From NCBI GenBank assembly GCA_041494805.1, contig JBGQBN010000008.1, positions 1 through 64,000 on the forward strand: a DNA stretch of 64,000 nucleotides, written 5' to 3'. The DNA comes from JBGQBN01 sp041494805. GTDB taxonomy: Bacteria > Acidobacteriota > Terriglobia > Terriglobales > Acidobacteriaceae. Under the pieces are notes generated by a model. The model did not search any database, was not told the origin of the DNA, and saw only the letters and a list, made by a program, of their open reading frames with translations. Of this stretch, positions 16,427 to 24,307 are shown one piece after another. Both the position numbers and the translations under genes were made by a program. Within the stretch, counting starts at the first letter, position 1. The number at the start of each line of letters is the position of its first letter.

Positions 16427-17539
16427 TTACCCAAACTGCTCCAAAAACCTCACATCCCCCTGAAAAAACAACTGAATGTCATCCACCCCATACTTCAAAA
16501 TCGCAATCCGCTCCACGCCCATGCCAAAGGCAAACCCGCTGACCTTCTTCGGATCGTAATCCACAAAGCCGTACACATTGGGATCCACCATGCCGCAGCC
16601 CAAAAGCTCAATCCACCCACTGGCTTTGCAGTTGCGACACGGTCCACCGTCGCGCTGTCCCTTGCCGCCACAGAAAATGCAACTGATCTGCACATCCGCG
16701 CTGGGCTCCGTGAAAGGGAAGAACGACGGATAGAACCGCGTCTTCACGCTGGACCCAAACAGCGCCTTCATGGCGTGATCGAGTGTGCCCTTCAGGTCGC
16801 AGAACGTAATATTCGTATCCACCGCCAACCCTTCGACCTGGTGAAAGATGGGAGAATGCGTGGCGTCGGGCGCGTCATTGCGATGCACTTTCCCCGGACA
16901 AACCACCCGCACCGGCGGCTTCATCTTCTCCATGCTGCGAATCTGCACCGGGGAAGTATGCGTCCGCAGCAAAAGCCGGTCCCGCGCCGGCTTCGACTCC
17001 TGCCCCGCCAGAAAAATAGTGTCCTGCGTATCCCGCGCCGGATGATTCGGCGGAAAGTTCAGAGCCTCAAAGTTGTAATAGTCAGTCTCAATCTCCGGCC
17101 CTTCCTCAACCGAATACCCCAGGTTGCGGAACACGGAGATGATCTCATTCATCGTCTTAAGGATGGGATGCTCGGCCCCAACCGCCCGGTGGAGGCCAGG
17201 CAGGGTGATGTCGACACCGTCGGCGGCAAGTTGAGATTCCGACGCTCCACCCTTGACGCGCTCGAGAGTTGCCTCAACCGTCTGCTCCACCCGTGCCTTA
17301 AGTTCGTTCACGCGTTGGCCAACCTCGCGCTTGCTCGCCTTCGGTGCCGCCTTCAACCATTCATTGACCAGCGTGAGAGCACCGTTCTTACGCGCCATCC
17401 AGCGATCACGGAAGATTTTCCCCTCCGCCTCGCTGCCAACCGCCTTCGATTCCGCGTCCAGCGCCGCCACCAGATCGCCGGCAGCCTTCTCCAGCGCCTT
17501 CGTCGAAAAATCCGTAAGTTTGGGAACGGTATACGCCAC
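16427..17539 (-). CDS. pheS: Phenylalanyl-tRNA synthetase alpha subunit
   Basis: The 370-residue catalytic subunit has an N-terminal coiled coil (about 1-105) that grips tRNA and a class II core with motif 2 (GKVHRNDAPDATHSPIFHQVEGL) and motif 3 (GFAFGMGVERIAILKYGV). The block CIFCGGKGQRDGGPCRNCKA carries two CxxC pairs, so a zinc knuckle is likely; many PheS proteins have only part of it. It forms the alpha2beta2 enzyme with pheT, whose start lies 42 bp downstream. ATG at 17539 gives the usual length. Confidence 0.97.
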   Translation of the reverse strand: MAYTVPKLTDFSTKALEKAAGDLVAALDAESKAVGSEAEGKIFRDRWMARKNGALTLVNEWLKAAPKASKREVGQRVNELKARVEQTVEATLERVKGGASESQLAADGVDITLPGLHRAVGAEHPILKTMNEIISVFRNLGYSVEEGPEIETDYYNFEALNFPPNHPARDTQDTIFLAGQESKPARDRLLLRTHTSPVQIRSMEKMKPPVRVVCPGKVHRNDAPDATHSPIFHQVEGLAVDTNITFCDLKGTLDHAMKALFGSSVKTRFYPSFFPFTEPSADVQISCIFCGGKGQRDGGPCRNCKASGWIELLGCGMVDPNVYGFVDYDPKKVSGFAFGMGVERIAILKYGVDDIQLFFQGDVRFLEQFG

Positions 17540-17564
17540 GTTGTTATCCAGAGACTTTGAACCT

Positions 17565-17657
17565 TGTCATTCCGAATGGGCGTCAGCCCATGAGGAATCT
17601 GCTTGTTGCCGGCAGCGAAACAGCAGATTCCTCGCAGCTAAGCTGCGCAAAATGACA
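17565..17657. repeat. 93-bp inverted repeat in the rplT-pheS gap
   Basis: Outer arms TGTCATT (17565) and AATGACA (17651) and inner arms GAGGAATCTGCT and AGCAGATTCCTC make a long imperfect hairpin. The GAGGAATCTGCT element is a known type of dispersed bacterial repeat. It would be transcribed between rplT and pheS if they share a message, and might act as a processing or partial termination site. Confidence 0.65.
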
Positions 17658-17746
17658 AACCATAGATGGAGGCCATCGGCAGGCTGAAACCATGCCCCTC
17701 CCGAACGCTTCACTGGCTAAATGCTAAGAGCTAAAGGCTGGTTTCC

Positions 17747-18109
17747 CTACGCCCCGCCGAGCTCGCCCTTCGCCTGCGCGGCGAGGCTCTTGAAGGCTCC
17801 GGGATCGTTCACCGCCAAATCCGCCAGGATCTTGCGGTCCAGTTCCACGCCGCACTTCTTCAGCCCGTGGACGAACTGGCTATAGCTCATCCCGTTCAGT
17901 TTGGCCGCAGCGCCGATCCGCACAATCCACAGCGAGCGGAACTGGCGCTTTCTCTGTTTACGACCGGAGTATGCGAACTTGAGGCCGCGCTCCACCGCTT
18001 CCTTGGCGGAGCGGTAAAGCTTGGATTTTGTGAGGAAATAACCACTGGCGCGCTCCAATATCTTTTTGCGCTTGGCGCGGCGTTTAGTCCCGCGTTTTAC
18101 ACGAGGCAT
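17747..18109 (-). CDS. rplT: 50S ribosomal protein L20
   Basis: The 120-residue basic protein binds 23S rRNA early in large-subunit assembly. The start PRVKRGTKRRAKRKKILERA and the motif RSLWIVRIGAAAKLNGMSYSQF are canonical. In other bacteria L20 represses the infC-rpmI-rplT operon by binding its mRNA; here the gap upstream (18110-18262) holds repeat-like sequence and I see no clear L20 binding fold. ATG start, typical length. Confidence 0.98.
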   Translation of the reverse strand: MPRVKRGTKRRAKRKKILERASGYFLTKSKLYRSAKEAVERGLKFAYSGRKQRKRQFRSLWIVRIGAAAKLNGMSYSQFVHGLKKCGVELDRKILADLAVNDPGAFKSLAAQAKGELGGA

Positions 18110-18262
18110 GACTGGCTCCTTTTTTCTTTCTGTTTACTGGCGGCTGGAGGCAGGAGACTGGAAGGTCTAATCGCCTCTTCACGCGCCGGGCAGCAACATG
18201 AAACCGCCGCCACCCCAGGCCAGCTGAATTCTAGACTGGCCACTATTCACTAGCCACTGCGT

Positions 18263-18457
18263 CTAGTACGGAATCATCCGCTTGATCTTGGGTGTATCCG
18301 CGTCGCTCACCATCACGCCCTGCCGCAGCTTGCCTTTGCGCTTCTGCGACTTGGAAGTCAACATATGGCGCAAGTGCGAATGATGACGCTTCACCTTCCC
18401 GGTGGCGGTTTTCTTGAAGCGTTTGGCCGCGCCTTTATGTGTTTTCAGCTTTGGCAT
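18263..18457 (-). CDS. rpmI: 50S ribosomal protein L35
   Basis: The 64-residue basic protein is full length: PKLKTHKGAAKRFKKTATGK, then HHSHLRHMLTSKSQKRKGKL, are the conserved blocks. It lies 20 bp after infC and 153 bp before rplT in the conserved order, so it is translated from the infC message. Confidence 0.97.
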   Translation of the reverse strand: MPKLKTHKGAAKRFKKTATGKVKRHHSHLRHMLTSKSQKRKGKLRQGVMVSDADTPKIKRMIPY

Positions 18458-18477
18458 AATTGCTCTCTCAAGATTTC

Positions 18478-19047
18478 CTACGCCTGGCTAACCCGGTTCT
18501 GCGCCGGCGGCGGAGCCGCATGTTTGCCCCCCTCCACCTTCTTAGGCGCCAAAATCGCATGCAACGTGTTTCCTTCTTGGCGGGGGCGGAATTCTACTAT
18601 GCCCCTTTCGCCGATGTCCTTGATCAGGCGTTCCAGGATCTGCCTTCCCAGGTTGGTGCGCGTCATCTCGCGGCCGCGGAAGAAGATGGTTGCTTTTACT
18701 TTGTCTCCATCATCCAGGAAGCGGAGCACGTGATTCTTTTTGGTTTCGTAGTCGTGGTCGTCTACGTTGATGCGGAACTTTACTTCTTTGACTACGATTA
18801 CTTTCTGGTGCTTTTTGGCTTCGCGTTCTTTTTTCTCTTGCTGGTAAAGAAACTTTCCGTAGTCCATGATGCGGCATACGGGAGGTATCGCGCTAGGCGA
18901 GATCTCGACCAGGTCCAGGTTCTTTTCGCGGGCCAGCTTGAGCGCTTCGTGCGGAGGCAGGATGCCGATCTGGTTGCCTTCGTCATCAATCACGCGGATT
19001 TCCCGCGCCCGAATACGGTCGTTGGTGCGGATAAAACGTTTATCGAT
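18478..19047 (-). CDS. infC: Translation initiation factor IF-3, probable AUC start
   Basis: IF3 binds the 30S subunit and rejects wrong start codons. The frame has no ATG at its 5' end. A GTG at 18993 would remove conserved residues (IRTNDRIRAREIR, equivalent to the RINGEIRAQEVR segment of E. coli IF3). The in-frame codon at 19047-19045 is ATC, 5 bases after a strong GGAGG (19057-19053), and an in-frame TAG lies further upstream. The ATG at 19051 is out of frame and stops after three codons. I infer an AUC start, giving 189 residues, as in the known AUU/AUC-start infC genes that autoregulate through this codon. LVEISPSAIPPVCRIMDYGK and FFRGREM are the diagnostic blocks. Confidence 0.93.
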   Translation of the reverse strand: MDKRFIRTNDRIRAREIRVIDDEGNQIGILPPHEALKLAREKNLDLVEISPSAIPPVCRIMDYGKFLYQQEKKEREAKKHQKVIVVKEVKFRINVDDHDYETKKNHVLRFLDDGDKVKATIFFRGREMTRTNLGRQILERLIKDIGERGIVEFRPRQEGNTLHAILAPKKVEGGKHAAPPPAQNRVSQA

Positions 19048-19083
19048 ACATCCCTCCGTCGGCTAACAGGGTAATGAGACAAA

Positions 19084-19092
19084 AATTATAGC
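19084..19092 (-). promoter_or_regulatory. Extended -10 promoter of infC operon
   Basis: On the minus strand TGCTATAAT matches the extended -10 consensus TGnTATAAT perfectly. No -35 box is evident. Transcription would start near 19077, giving a leader of about 30 bases up to the ATC start codon of infC. Confidence 0.6.
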
Positions 19093-19322
19093 ATGGCCGG
19101 CGAGGGCACATGCGGTCCCACTTGGTGCGGCCAAGTATATACGTGGAGGAGAGATGTAGAGGCATTTTTCGCGGACTTGGCGCAGCCTGGGATTCCACCG
19201 TGCCCCTCCCGGCCTGCCTGCGGATTTTCTGTCAAGACTCGAAGGTACACGAGCGCAGCTATGTCCATGGAATCATGGTGAATAAACCTGTAGCTAAGAT
19301 GTCCAAGTTATCTATTCCCATT

Positions 19323-19331
19323 TGATATAAT
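19323..19331 (+). promoter_or_regulatory. Extended -10 promoter of the PD-(D/E)XK gene
   Basis: TGATATAAT matches the TGnTATAAT extended -10 consensus. The expected start is near 19338, about 70 bases before the gene at 19407. No good -35 hexamer is visible. Confidence 0.5.
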
Positions 19332-19349
19332 AGAAAATAGATCGAAATA

Positions 19350-19380
19350 GCGTGGCCGACCGGGCCGCGCCTTTTTCTTT
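19350..19380 (+). terminator. Leader hairpin with U-run (terminator or attenuator)
   Basis: GCGTGGCC and GGCCGCGC pair over 8 bp (one G-U) around a short loop and are followed by CTTTTTCTTT. This is a textbook intrinsic terminator shape. It lies between the promoter at 19323 and the coding start at 19407, so it could attenuate that gene. The function is inferred. Confidence 0.5.
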
Positions 19381-19406
19381 GGGCCGAGATTGATGGGACA
19401 GAATTA

Positions 19407-19916
19407 GTGACGAGCCGGGGAAGTTTCAGGACTTACAAACAGCGCGGGGAGTGGGCAGAGTTGCTTTTCATGGCGCAGGCGGCGGAACGCGGGTTCAACG
19501 TGTCGAAGCCCTGGGGAGATTCGGCGCGCTACGATGTCTCGGTGGAGCTGAACGGGCGGTTTCTGCGGGTGCAGATCAAGTCCACCAGCGCGCCTCGGGG
19601 AGACGCCGGGTACATTTGTACTTTGAAGAGGACCGGGATCGCGTACTACACGGTGGAGGATGTGGATTTTTTCGCGATCTACGTGGTGCCGGAGAAGGTG
19701 TGGTATATCCTGCCGGCGTCGATCGTGCTGCGGCTGAGGAGCAATATCCGGCTCGCGCCCGGCAACAAAGGACAGAAATACGAGCCATTCATGGAAGCCT
19801 GGAACCTGTTTCGGGGCGCTCCCATCCCCGCGCTTTCCCGATTGCCTCGGGTTTACCACAGCACTCCGGGGCGGCGGCCGCATCGAAAGCGAGCTGTGCT
19901 CGAGGCCAAATTCTGA
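19407..19916 (+). CDS. PD-(D/E)XK endonuclease-like protein (group I intron-associated type)
   Basis: The 169-residue protein matches the PD-(D/E)XK family linked to group I intron homing enzymes (PDDEXK_5). Likely catalytic residues: E in the first helix (RGEWAELLF), D in SARYDVSVEL, and QIK in LRVQIKST. DVDFFAIYVVPEKVWYILP follows, typical of the fold. No intron is visible; such free-standing genes occur in several copies in acidobacterial genomes, so this may be a selfish or immune-related nuclease. A 5'-truncated copy lies at 22416-22886. The start is uncertain: a GTG at 19407 fits the conserved N-terminus. Confidence 0.8.
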   Translation: MTSRGSFRTYKQRGEWAELLFMAQAAERGFNVSKPWGDSARYDVSVELNGRFLRVQIKSTSAPRGDAGYICTLKRTGIAYYTVEDVDFFAIYVVPEKVWYILPASIVLRLRSNIRLAPGNKGQKYEPFMEAWNLFRGAPIPALSRLPRVYHSTPGRRPHRKRAVLEAKF

Positions 19917-19964
19917 GCTTGTTTCTTCTCTCAGTACAGCTTATATACGGTGCTATCACCCACC

Positions 19965-20190
19965 CTGTCGCAGAGTATGCGACAAGGGTGGGGCACCCGG
20001 CAGATTAACCAGTGGCAAGTACACAAGCTGAAGCAGAGAAGACCTGCGGCTTGATGGATGCTGCCAGCACCCACCTTTTGCAAAAAACGCAAAAGGTAGG
20101 GCACCCTCACGCTTTTTCCCGGAGTTACACTTTCCCTGACGGAAAGTGGGCCACCCGGCAAAGGGTAGGGCATCCCCACGGTTGACAAGG
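19965..20190. repeat. Three hairpin repeats ending in GGGCACCC-type boxes
   Basis: Three stem-loops follow one another: CCACCCTGTCGCA...TGCGACAAGGGTGG (about 19959-19990), CCACCTTTTGC...GCAAAAGGTAGG (about 20072-20100) and CACTTTCC...GGAAAGTG (about 20126-20150). Each is followed by a box like GGGGCACCCGGC. Related units lie at 21290-21400 and 33685-33728. The stem sequences differ while the shape and the box are kept. The gap 19917-20261 holds nothing else. Confidence 0.65.
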
Positions 20191-20261
20191 CGTACGGCTA
20201 GCAGGAGAATGCCGTGCCCGGTCACGGTGCCGCTCCCCCCGGCACCATCCAAGGAGAATTT

Positions 20262-21263
20262 ATGAAGAGAGCAAGCCGGTTCGTACTGGGGGTTTCGATC
20301 GTTTTGCTGTTGTCGCAACTGGCGGTCACGCAGGTCTCCCATGCCTTTGTCTGGTCCAGCAAGACCGGCATGCAGGATTTGGGAACGCTGCCCGGAGACA
20401 CGGACAGCAGGGCTTATGGGATCAATGCCAGCGGACAAATTGTAGGGCACTCCTATGTCGGCGGCACCACGGATTACCACGCCTTCCTCTGGACCTCGAC
20501 TGGAGGCATGCAGAGCCTGGGCACTCTGGGCGGCTGTTGCAGTTCGGCGCGCGCGATCAATTCGTCCGGCGAAGTCGCAGGCTGGTCCGAAACGCCTGGG
20601 GATACAGGGAAACATGCTTTCCTCTGGACCCCGGTCAGCGGTATGCAAGATTTGGGAACATTGGGCGGCGATAGTTTCGGCACCGCGATCAACGAAATAG
20701 GTGCGGTGGCGGGATATTCCTACGGTAACAGCGGAATATCTGCGTTTCTCTGGACGCCAACTTCGGGTATGCGCGCCTTGCCCAACCAGTTCAGCAGCAT
20801 CCTGGCTCTCGGTCTGGGCCTCAATGCCCACCGGGTGATAGGGGCAGCTTTCATCCACCCATTCGATACCCTGCGCGCCGTTGTCTGGAAAGTGGGCGAG
20901 GGCATGAGGAGTCTTGGAACTCTCGGCGGTAACAACAGCGAAGCTCTTGGAATCAACGCCAGCAACGAAGTGGTAGGGGATTCTTTCGTAAGTAAGGGCA
21001 TTGACCACGCTTTTCTCTGGACTCCGGGTGCTGGCATGCAGGACCTGGGTACGCTAGGTGGAAAGAAAAGTTTTGCCATCGCGATTAATTCATCTGGCCA
21101 AATCGCCGGTTACTCATACACCTCTGCCGGGGCGTCCGAGCAGCACGCTGTTCTGTGGACAGGACAAGTTCCTCAAGATCTGGGAACACTCGGTGGTACT
21201 AACAGTTTCGCTCTGGGTATCAATGACGCCGGTCAGGTGGTGGGGCTTGCCGATCTTCCGTGA
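20262..21263 (+). CDS. Secreted HAF-repeat protein
   Basis: I start at the ATG at 20262 because AAGGAG lies just before it and the N-terminus is a signal peptide (RFVLGVSIVLLLSQLAV). The 333-residue protein is made of about seven repeats of roughly 45 residues with the pattern HAFLWT..GMQDLGTLGG...A.gIN.SGQ.vG.S, the HAF family of extracellular repeats. These are predicted to form a beta-propeller-like surface protein. No enzyme motif is visible and the role is unknown. The gene sits between two clusters of hairpin repeats (19965-20190 and 21290-21400). Confidence 0.88.
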   Translation: MKRASRFVLGVSIVLLLSQLAVTQVSHAFVWSSKTGMQDLGTLPGDTDSRAYGINASGQIVGHSYVGGTTDYHAFLWTSTGGMQSLGTLGGCCSSARAINSSGEVAGWSETPGDTGKHAFLWTPVSGMQDLGTLGGDSFGTAINEIGAVAGYSYGNSGISAFLWTPTSGMRALPNQFSSILALGLGLNAHRVIGAAFIHPFDTLRAVVWKVGEGMRSLGTLGGNNSEALGINASNEVVGDSFVSKGIDHAFLWTPGAGMQDLGTLGGKKSFAIAINSSGQIAGYSYTSAGASEQHAVLWTGQVPQDLGTLGGTNSFALGINDAGQVVGLADLP

Positions 21264-21289
21264 CGGGGGTCGCTCCCTCCACGGTTTTT

Positions 21290-21405
21290 CGGGGTCGACT
21301 CTCCTGACGAAAGTTGGAGCACCCGGCACCTTCACGCTTTTTCCGGGTTAGACTTCCCTTGACGAGAGCTGGGGCACCCCGGCAAAGCCTGGGTCACCCG
21401 TCGAG
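21290..21405. repeat. Hairpin repeats of the GGGGCACCCGG type
   Basis: Degenerate copies of the 19965-20190 family: CTCTCCTGACGAAAGTTGGAG followed by CACCCGGC, and ACTTCCCTTGACGAGAGCTG followed by GGGCACCCCGGC. They lie just downstream of the HAF gene, which is thus bracketed by the same repeat family in the same orientation. Confidence 0.55.
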
Positions 21406-21495
21406 GGGTGAAAGAGCGGCCCTTTCCTCGGACTCGGTAGAGTTTGCTTGTGAGAGGTAGGAGCAGGGAATACAATAATTGGGTAGGCGTGTCCT

Positions 21496-21819
21496 ATGGA
21501 ACAAGCAGTGTTTACACACAAAGAAGCATCCCTCTTGGCTGCGATTGAGAGTGAGTTTGAGTTTTCGCTTTCTCAAGCGGCTATCTGGACGAATATGGGC
21601 CCTCATGAAGTCCGCGAGCTCCTCACTGGGCTGGAGTCGCGCGGATTGGTACGTCAATCCGAAGGTGGGAGATACACGTTCACCAAGGAAGGGCTCTCCG
21701 CTAAGCGGCAACTCAGCCAGCGATCAAGCAAGAACTTCTTGATCAGCGAGGAAGGGAACCGTTTGGATTCGGCCTCCGTCGACAGCGCCTTGGGAGATGC
21801 TATTTCTCGCCTCGAGTAG
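21496..21819 (+). CDS. Small winged-helix protein, unknown
   Basis: I do not recognise this 107-residue protein by name. Residues about 10-70 read as a winged-helix DNA-binding domain of MarR/helix-turn-helix type: EASLLAAIESEFEFSLSQAAIW, then GPHEVRELLTGLESRGLVRQ, then GGRYTFTKEGLSAKRQL, which resembles the recognition helix followed by the wing. The C-terminal 35 residues are polar. It is likely a soluble regulator. Its stop is 19 bp before a membrane protein gene on the same strand, so the two probably form an operon and the regulator may control it. Confidence 0.65.
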   Translation: MEQAVFTHKEASLLAAIESEFEFSLSQAAIWTNMGPHEVRELLTGLESRGLVRQSEGGRYTFTKEGLSAKRQLSQRSSKNFLISEEGNRLDSASVDSALGDAISRLE

Positions 21820-21838
21820 TCTGTGAGGCGCAGTTCCC

Positions 21839-22414
21839 GTGGAAGTACTCATTTCCGGCGCAATCGCCGCTCTGCTCACGTTTTTCGATATAGCCCGCAC
21901 TTTCTACATACCTTCCGGCACCAAACGGAGGGTGCCTTTTCTGCTGTGGGCTATATTCTTTGTCCTGGTGAACGGCGCACTGGCATGCCTGCTTTACCAG
22001 GCGGTCAAGGATTTTAGCAGCCTTAGTTCTTATAACCCTTACCTCAAAGCAATCCTGGTTGGCGCCAGCTACCTGGTACTGATCCGTTCCAAGCTGGCTA
22101 CCATCAAAGTGCAGAACGAAGAAGTGCCGCTCGGGCTGGAGTATGTCTACAACGGGGCCAAGGAATTCGTATACAAACAGATGAACCGCATTTCGACCAA
22201 GGCATTGACCGAAGAAGCCGCCACACTCGCCGGACAGAAAACCCTGAAGGAGCTGGCATCCACGGCAAGCGCTTATATCACCAACAATAGTCTCCTCAGC
22301 GACCAGGAGAAAACAGCCCGCAAGGCCTGGCTACTGAAAATTCTGCAGGACGCTACGACGGACGAGGAAAAACGGACTACCCTGGCCACCTACCTGCTGT
22401 CCGAGCGCATGTGA
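21839..22414 (+). CDS. Membrane protein of unknown function
   Basis: The 191-residue protein starts at a GTG and has three hydrophobic helices (about 2-18, 31-55 and 68-83) followed by a soluble, helical C-terminal half (about 95-191, rich in Ala, Glu, Lys and Thr). I do not recognise a family. The topology suggests an inner membrane anchor with a cytosolic helical domain. It lies 19 bp downstream of the winged-helix gene. Its stop codon touches the start of a truncated PD-(D/E)XK gene, so the 3' end is at a recombination junction and may not be the ancestral one. Confidence 0.65.
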   Translation: MEVLISGAIAALLTFFDIARTFYIPSGTKRRVPFLLWAIFFVLVNGALACLLYQAVKDFSSLSSYNPYLKAILVGASYLVLIRSKLATIKVQNEEVPLGLEYVYNGAKEFVYKQMNRISTKALTEEAATLAGQKTLKELASTASAYITNNSLLSDQEKTARKAWLLKILQDATTDEEKRTTLATYLLSERM

Positions 22415-22415
22415 A

Positions 22416-22886
22416 GCGGACTTCAAGCGAGCTGCCAACTCCAAGCCCTGGGGAGACTCCCAGCGCTACGATGTCGCCGTCGAACACAACGGACACTTCC
22501 TGCGCGTCCAGGTCAAATCCACCGTAGCCCGCTTCTGCGACGGATACGTTTGCAGCATCCGCTCCAGCCGCGGCCAGCACTACACCCGCCGCGAGGTGGA
22601 TTTCTTCGCCATCTACGTCGTCCTCGAAGACGCCTGGTACATCATGCCCGCCGCCGTACTCGTCCCCCTCAAAGGCCACTTCATGCTCGCCCCCAGCCGC
22701 AAGGGCCAGAAGTACGAGCGCTACCTCGAAGCCTGGAGTCTTCTCCGTGGCCCAGCAGCCGGGCGACCGCAGGACGAAGAGCCCGAAACCGGATCGTCCA
22801 GCGTTCCCGACCCCAACGACGTAGTTCGCGCCCGCCTTCAGCGCTCCATGGAAAGTTTCTTCTACCGACTCTCCGGCAAACGCTGA
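22416..22886 (+). pseudogene. 5'-truncated PD-(D/E)XK endonuclease-like gene
   Basis: The frame encodes the same family as the gene at 19407 from ANSKPWGDSQRYDVAVE through LRVQVKST and DFFAIYVVLEDAWYIMP to its natural end. The first ~25 residues, including the helix with the conserved Glu (GEWAEL in the intact copy), are absent and replaced by sequence overlapping the end of the upstream gene. No start codon is well placed: the first ATG in frame is at 22596, inside the fold. The C-terminus is longer than the intact copy (EPETGSSSVPDPNDVVRARL). I call it a pseudogene. Confidence 0.75.
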
Positions 22887-23054
22887 AGCGCAAATTCCAG
22901 GTGGTCCGCAGATACTTGACGACACGCGTTGAATCGGCGAAACGTGACGGACAGGATCGTCGGGCAGCCTGTCCAGAAAACGTCCCGTTTGTCCCCGGGT
23001 TATCCCCGAGTTATCCTGAGGTAGAATCCGGCGTGGGAAGGTGGCCACCCGCCA

Positions 23055-23636
23055 ATGCCTTACAATATCACTGCCTTCGCTGACCCAAAAACATCTATCG
23101 CAGCACTGGCGCTGCTCGTTTCATTCTTCTCTCTTCTCATATCATGGCGGTCAGGAAAACGTGCAGCTCGTGCTCTATCCATCAGCGAAGGTCAAGAGCA
23201 GCGTCGCCAGCCTCGTCTAGGTATATACATGGTCAGAGGATATCGTCGACGAGGATCCAAGCGGCAACTCTTTGGTTTCTTAGTATCTGTGACCAATCCG
23301 ACAGACACGAACAATTCCATCGCCCGTGCAGAACTTCAGATTACCTACTTACTCGAAGATGATGTGAATGTAGTTTGCCGAGTCTCCCATGCCGAAGGTC
23401 TAGACGAGAACGCTCTAGCGGATCCGAAGGGGGTAGCTAATGTCTTCTCGTTGCCCGCTCATATTGATGCACACCAAACACTGTCCGGATGGTTTCTTTT
23501 TGCTTTGGACGACAGTGTTATTGGCAAAGGAACCGTCGACAGCCACAGCCTGATCTTAGAGGATACACATGGCATTTCGACCGACACCGGGCCAATCATG
23601 GTGAGAGAGTGGAGTCATGAAGGCAAAAAAGACTGA
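23055..23636 (+). CDS. Membrane-anchored protein, unknown
   Basis: I do not recognise this 193-residue protein. One N-terminal helix (about 14-31, SIAALALLVSFFSLLISW) is followed by basic residues, so the rest probably faces the cytosol. The soluble part (about 50-190) looks like a beta-sandwich: LGIYMVRGYRRRGSKRQLFG, VSVTNPTDTNNSIARAELQI, HIDAHQTLSGWFLFAL. Similar anchored sandwich proteins occur in accessory clusters. It overlaps the next gene by 20 bp, so both are translated together. GC content is lower than in the flanking core genes. Confidence 0.65.
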   Translation: MPYNITAFADPKTSIAALALLVSFFSLLISWRSGKRAARALSISEGQEQRRQPRLGIYMVRGYRRRGSKRQLFGFLVSVTNPTDTNNSIARAELQITYLLEDDVNVVCRVSHAEGLDENALADPKGVANVFSLPAHIDAHQTLSGWFLFALDDSVIGKGTVDSHSLILEDTHGISTDTGPIMVREWSHEGKKD

Positions 23637-24207
23637 GATCTTACTTCGTCACCCGCGTGAGGCGACTCCAGTGCCGATTGTCGCCGACGCTGCACTTAGC
23701 ACCGTTGGGTTGCACGGTGGAAAGATGCTTCCCGTACTTCTTCTGGATACGTCAAACCGCCCGGATGTAGCCGAATTTATCCGTGTTCACGAATCACTCG
23801 GACCTGGAGACGTGGAATTTCAGTGGGGAAAGATCGAAGGTCACGAAGGAACAGTCGCGTTGTTCCTCAAATTCATTCGTCCGATAGAACTTTTCCTTGT
23901 ATTGGAATTCGACATCGTTCGGCAAGGAATTCTCGTCGACCAAGCGTTAACAGGGCAAGGTATATATATTGCACGCGCTAACGGTGCCGGTGATCGGTTA
24001 AAGTACGACATCGACCGCCCGAAAGTAATTGTCGAAGTTGCCGACACCGGATTTCGACAAACATGGGACGAGTTACTTAAAAAACACCTGGTTAAACATT
24101 TCCGACAGGATGGCTTAGGGCGACATGAGTCCCGCCGCGCCGCGCGTTCTTTGATTCAAGAATTGCGCAAGATTGGGAGCCTGCGAATACGGGACACCCA
24201 CGATTGA
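23617..24207 (+). CDS. Soluble protein of unknown function
   Basis: The 196-residue protein has no signal or membrane helix, and I recognise no family. It alternates strands and helices: PVIVADAALSTVGLHGGKMLPVLLLDT, then an FLKFIRPIELFLVLEFDIVR hydrophobic sheet, VEVADTGF, and a basic helical end (SRRAARSLIQELRKIGSLRI). No catalytic motif is evident. Translation is coupled to the membrane-anchored protein upstream (20-bp overlap), suggesting that they act as a pair. Codon use and AT content differ from the housekeeping block, in keeping with an acquired unit. Confidence 0.65.
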   Translation: MKAKKTEILLRHPREATPVPIVADAALSTVGLHGGKMLPVLLLDTSNRPDVAEFIRVHESLGPGDVEFQWGKIEGHEGTVALFLKFIRPIELFLVLEFDIVRQGILVDQALTGQGIYIARANGAGDRLKYDIDRPKVIVEVADTGFRQTWDELLKKHLVKHFRQDGLGRHESRRAARSLIQELRKIGSLRIRDTHD

Positions 24208-24307
24208 CACCCGACCCGCCCACCCGCCGTTCGTCTGTGTCTTCAGGTGTCAAGAAGGACAGGAACTCCGGTGTGATAATAATGCTTACGGAGAATATGG
24301 CAGGGAC

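Larger units (their letters stand above)
19093..19406. other. Divergent intergenic region between infC and the endonuclease-like gene
   Basis: No gene is supported here. It holds two divergent promoters (19092-19084 minus; 19323-19331 plus), a terminator-like hairpin (19350-19380) and roughly 220 bp with no recognisable structure. Short open frames in it have no homology that I can see. Confidence 0.6.

Noticed and set aside
19049..19051. ATG as the infC start
   Set aside because: It is out of frame with IF3 and reaches a stop after three codons.
22596..22886. Short intact gene from the ATG at 22596
   Set aside because: It would begin in the middle of the PD-(D/E)XK fold, after the catalytic residues; a truncated pseudogene is the better reading.
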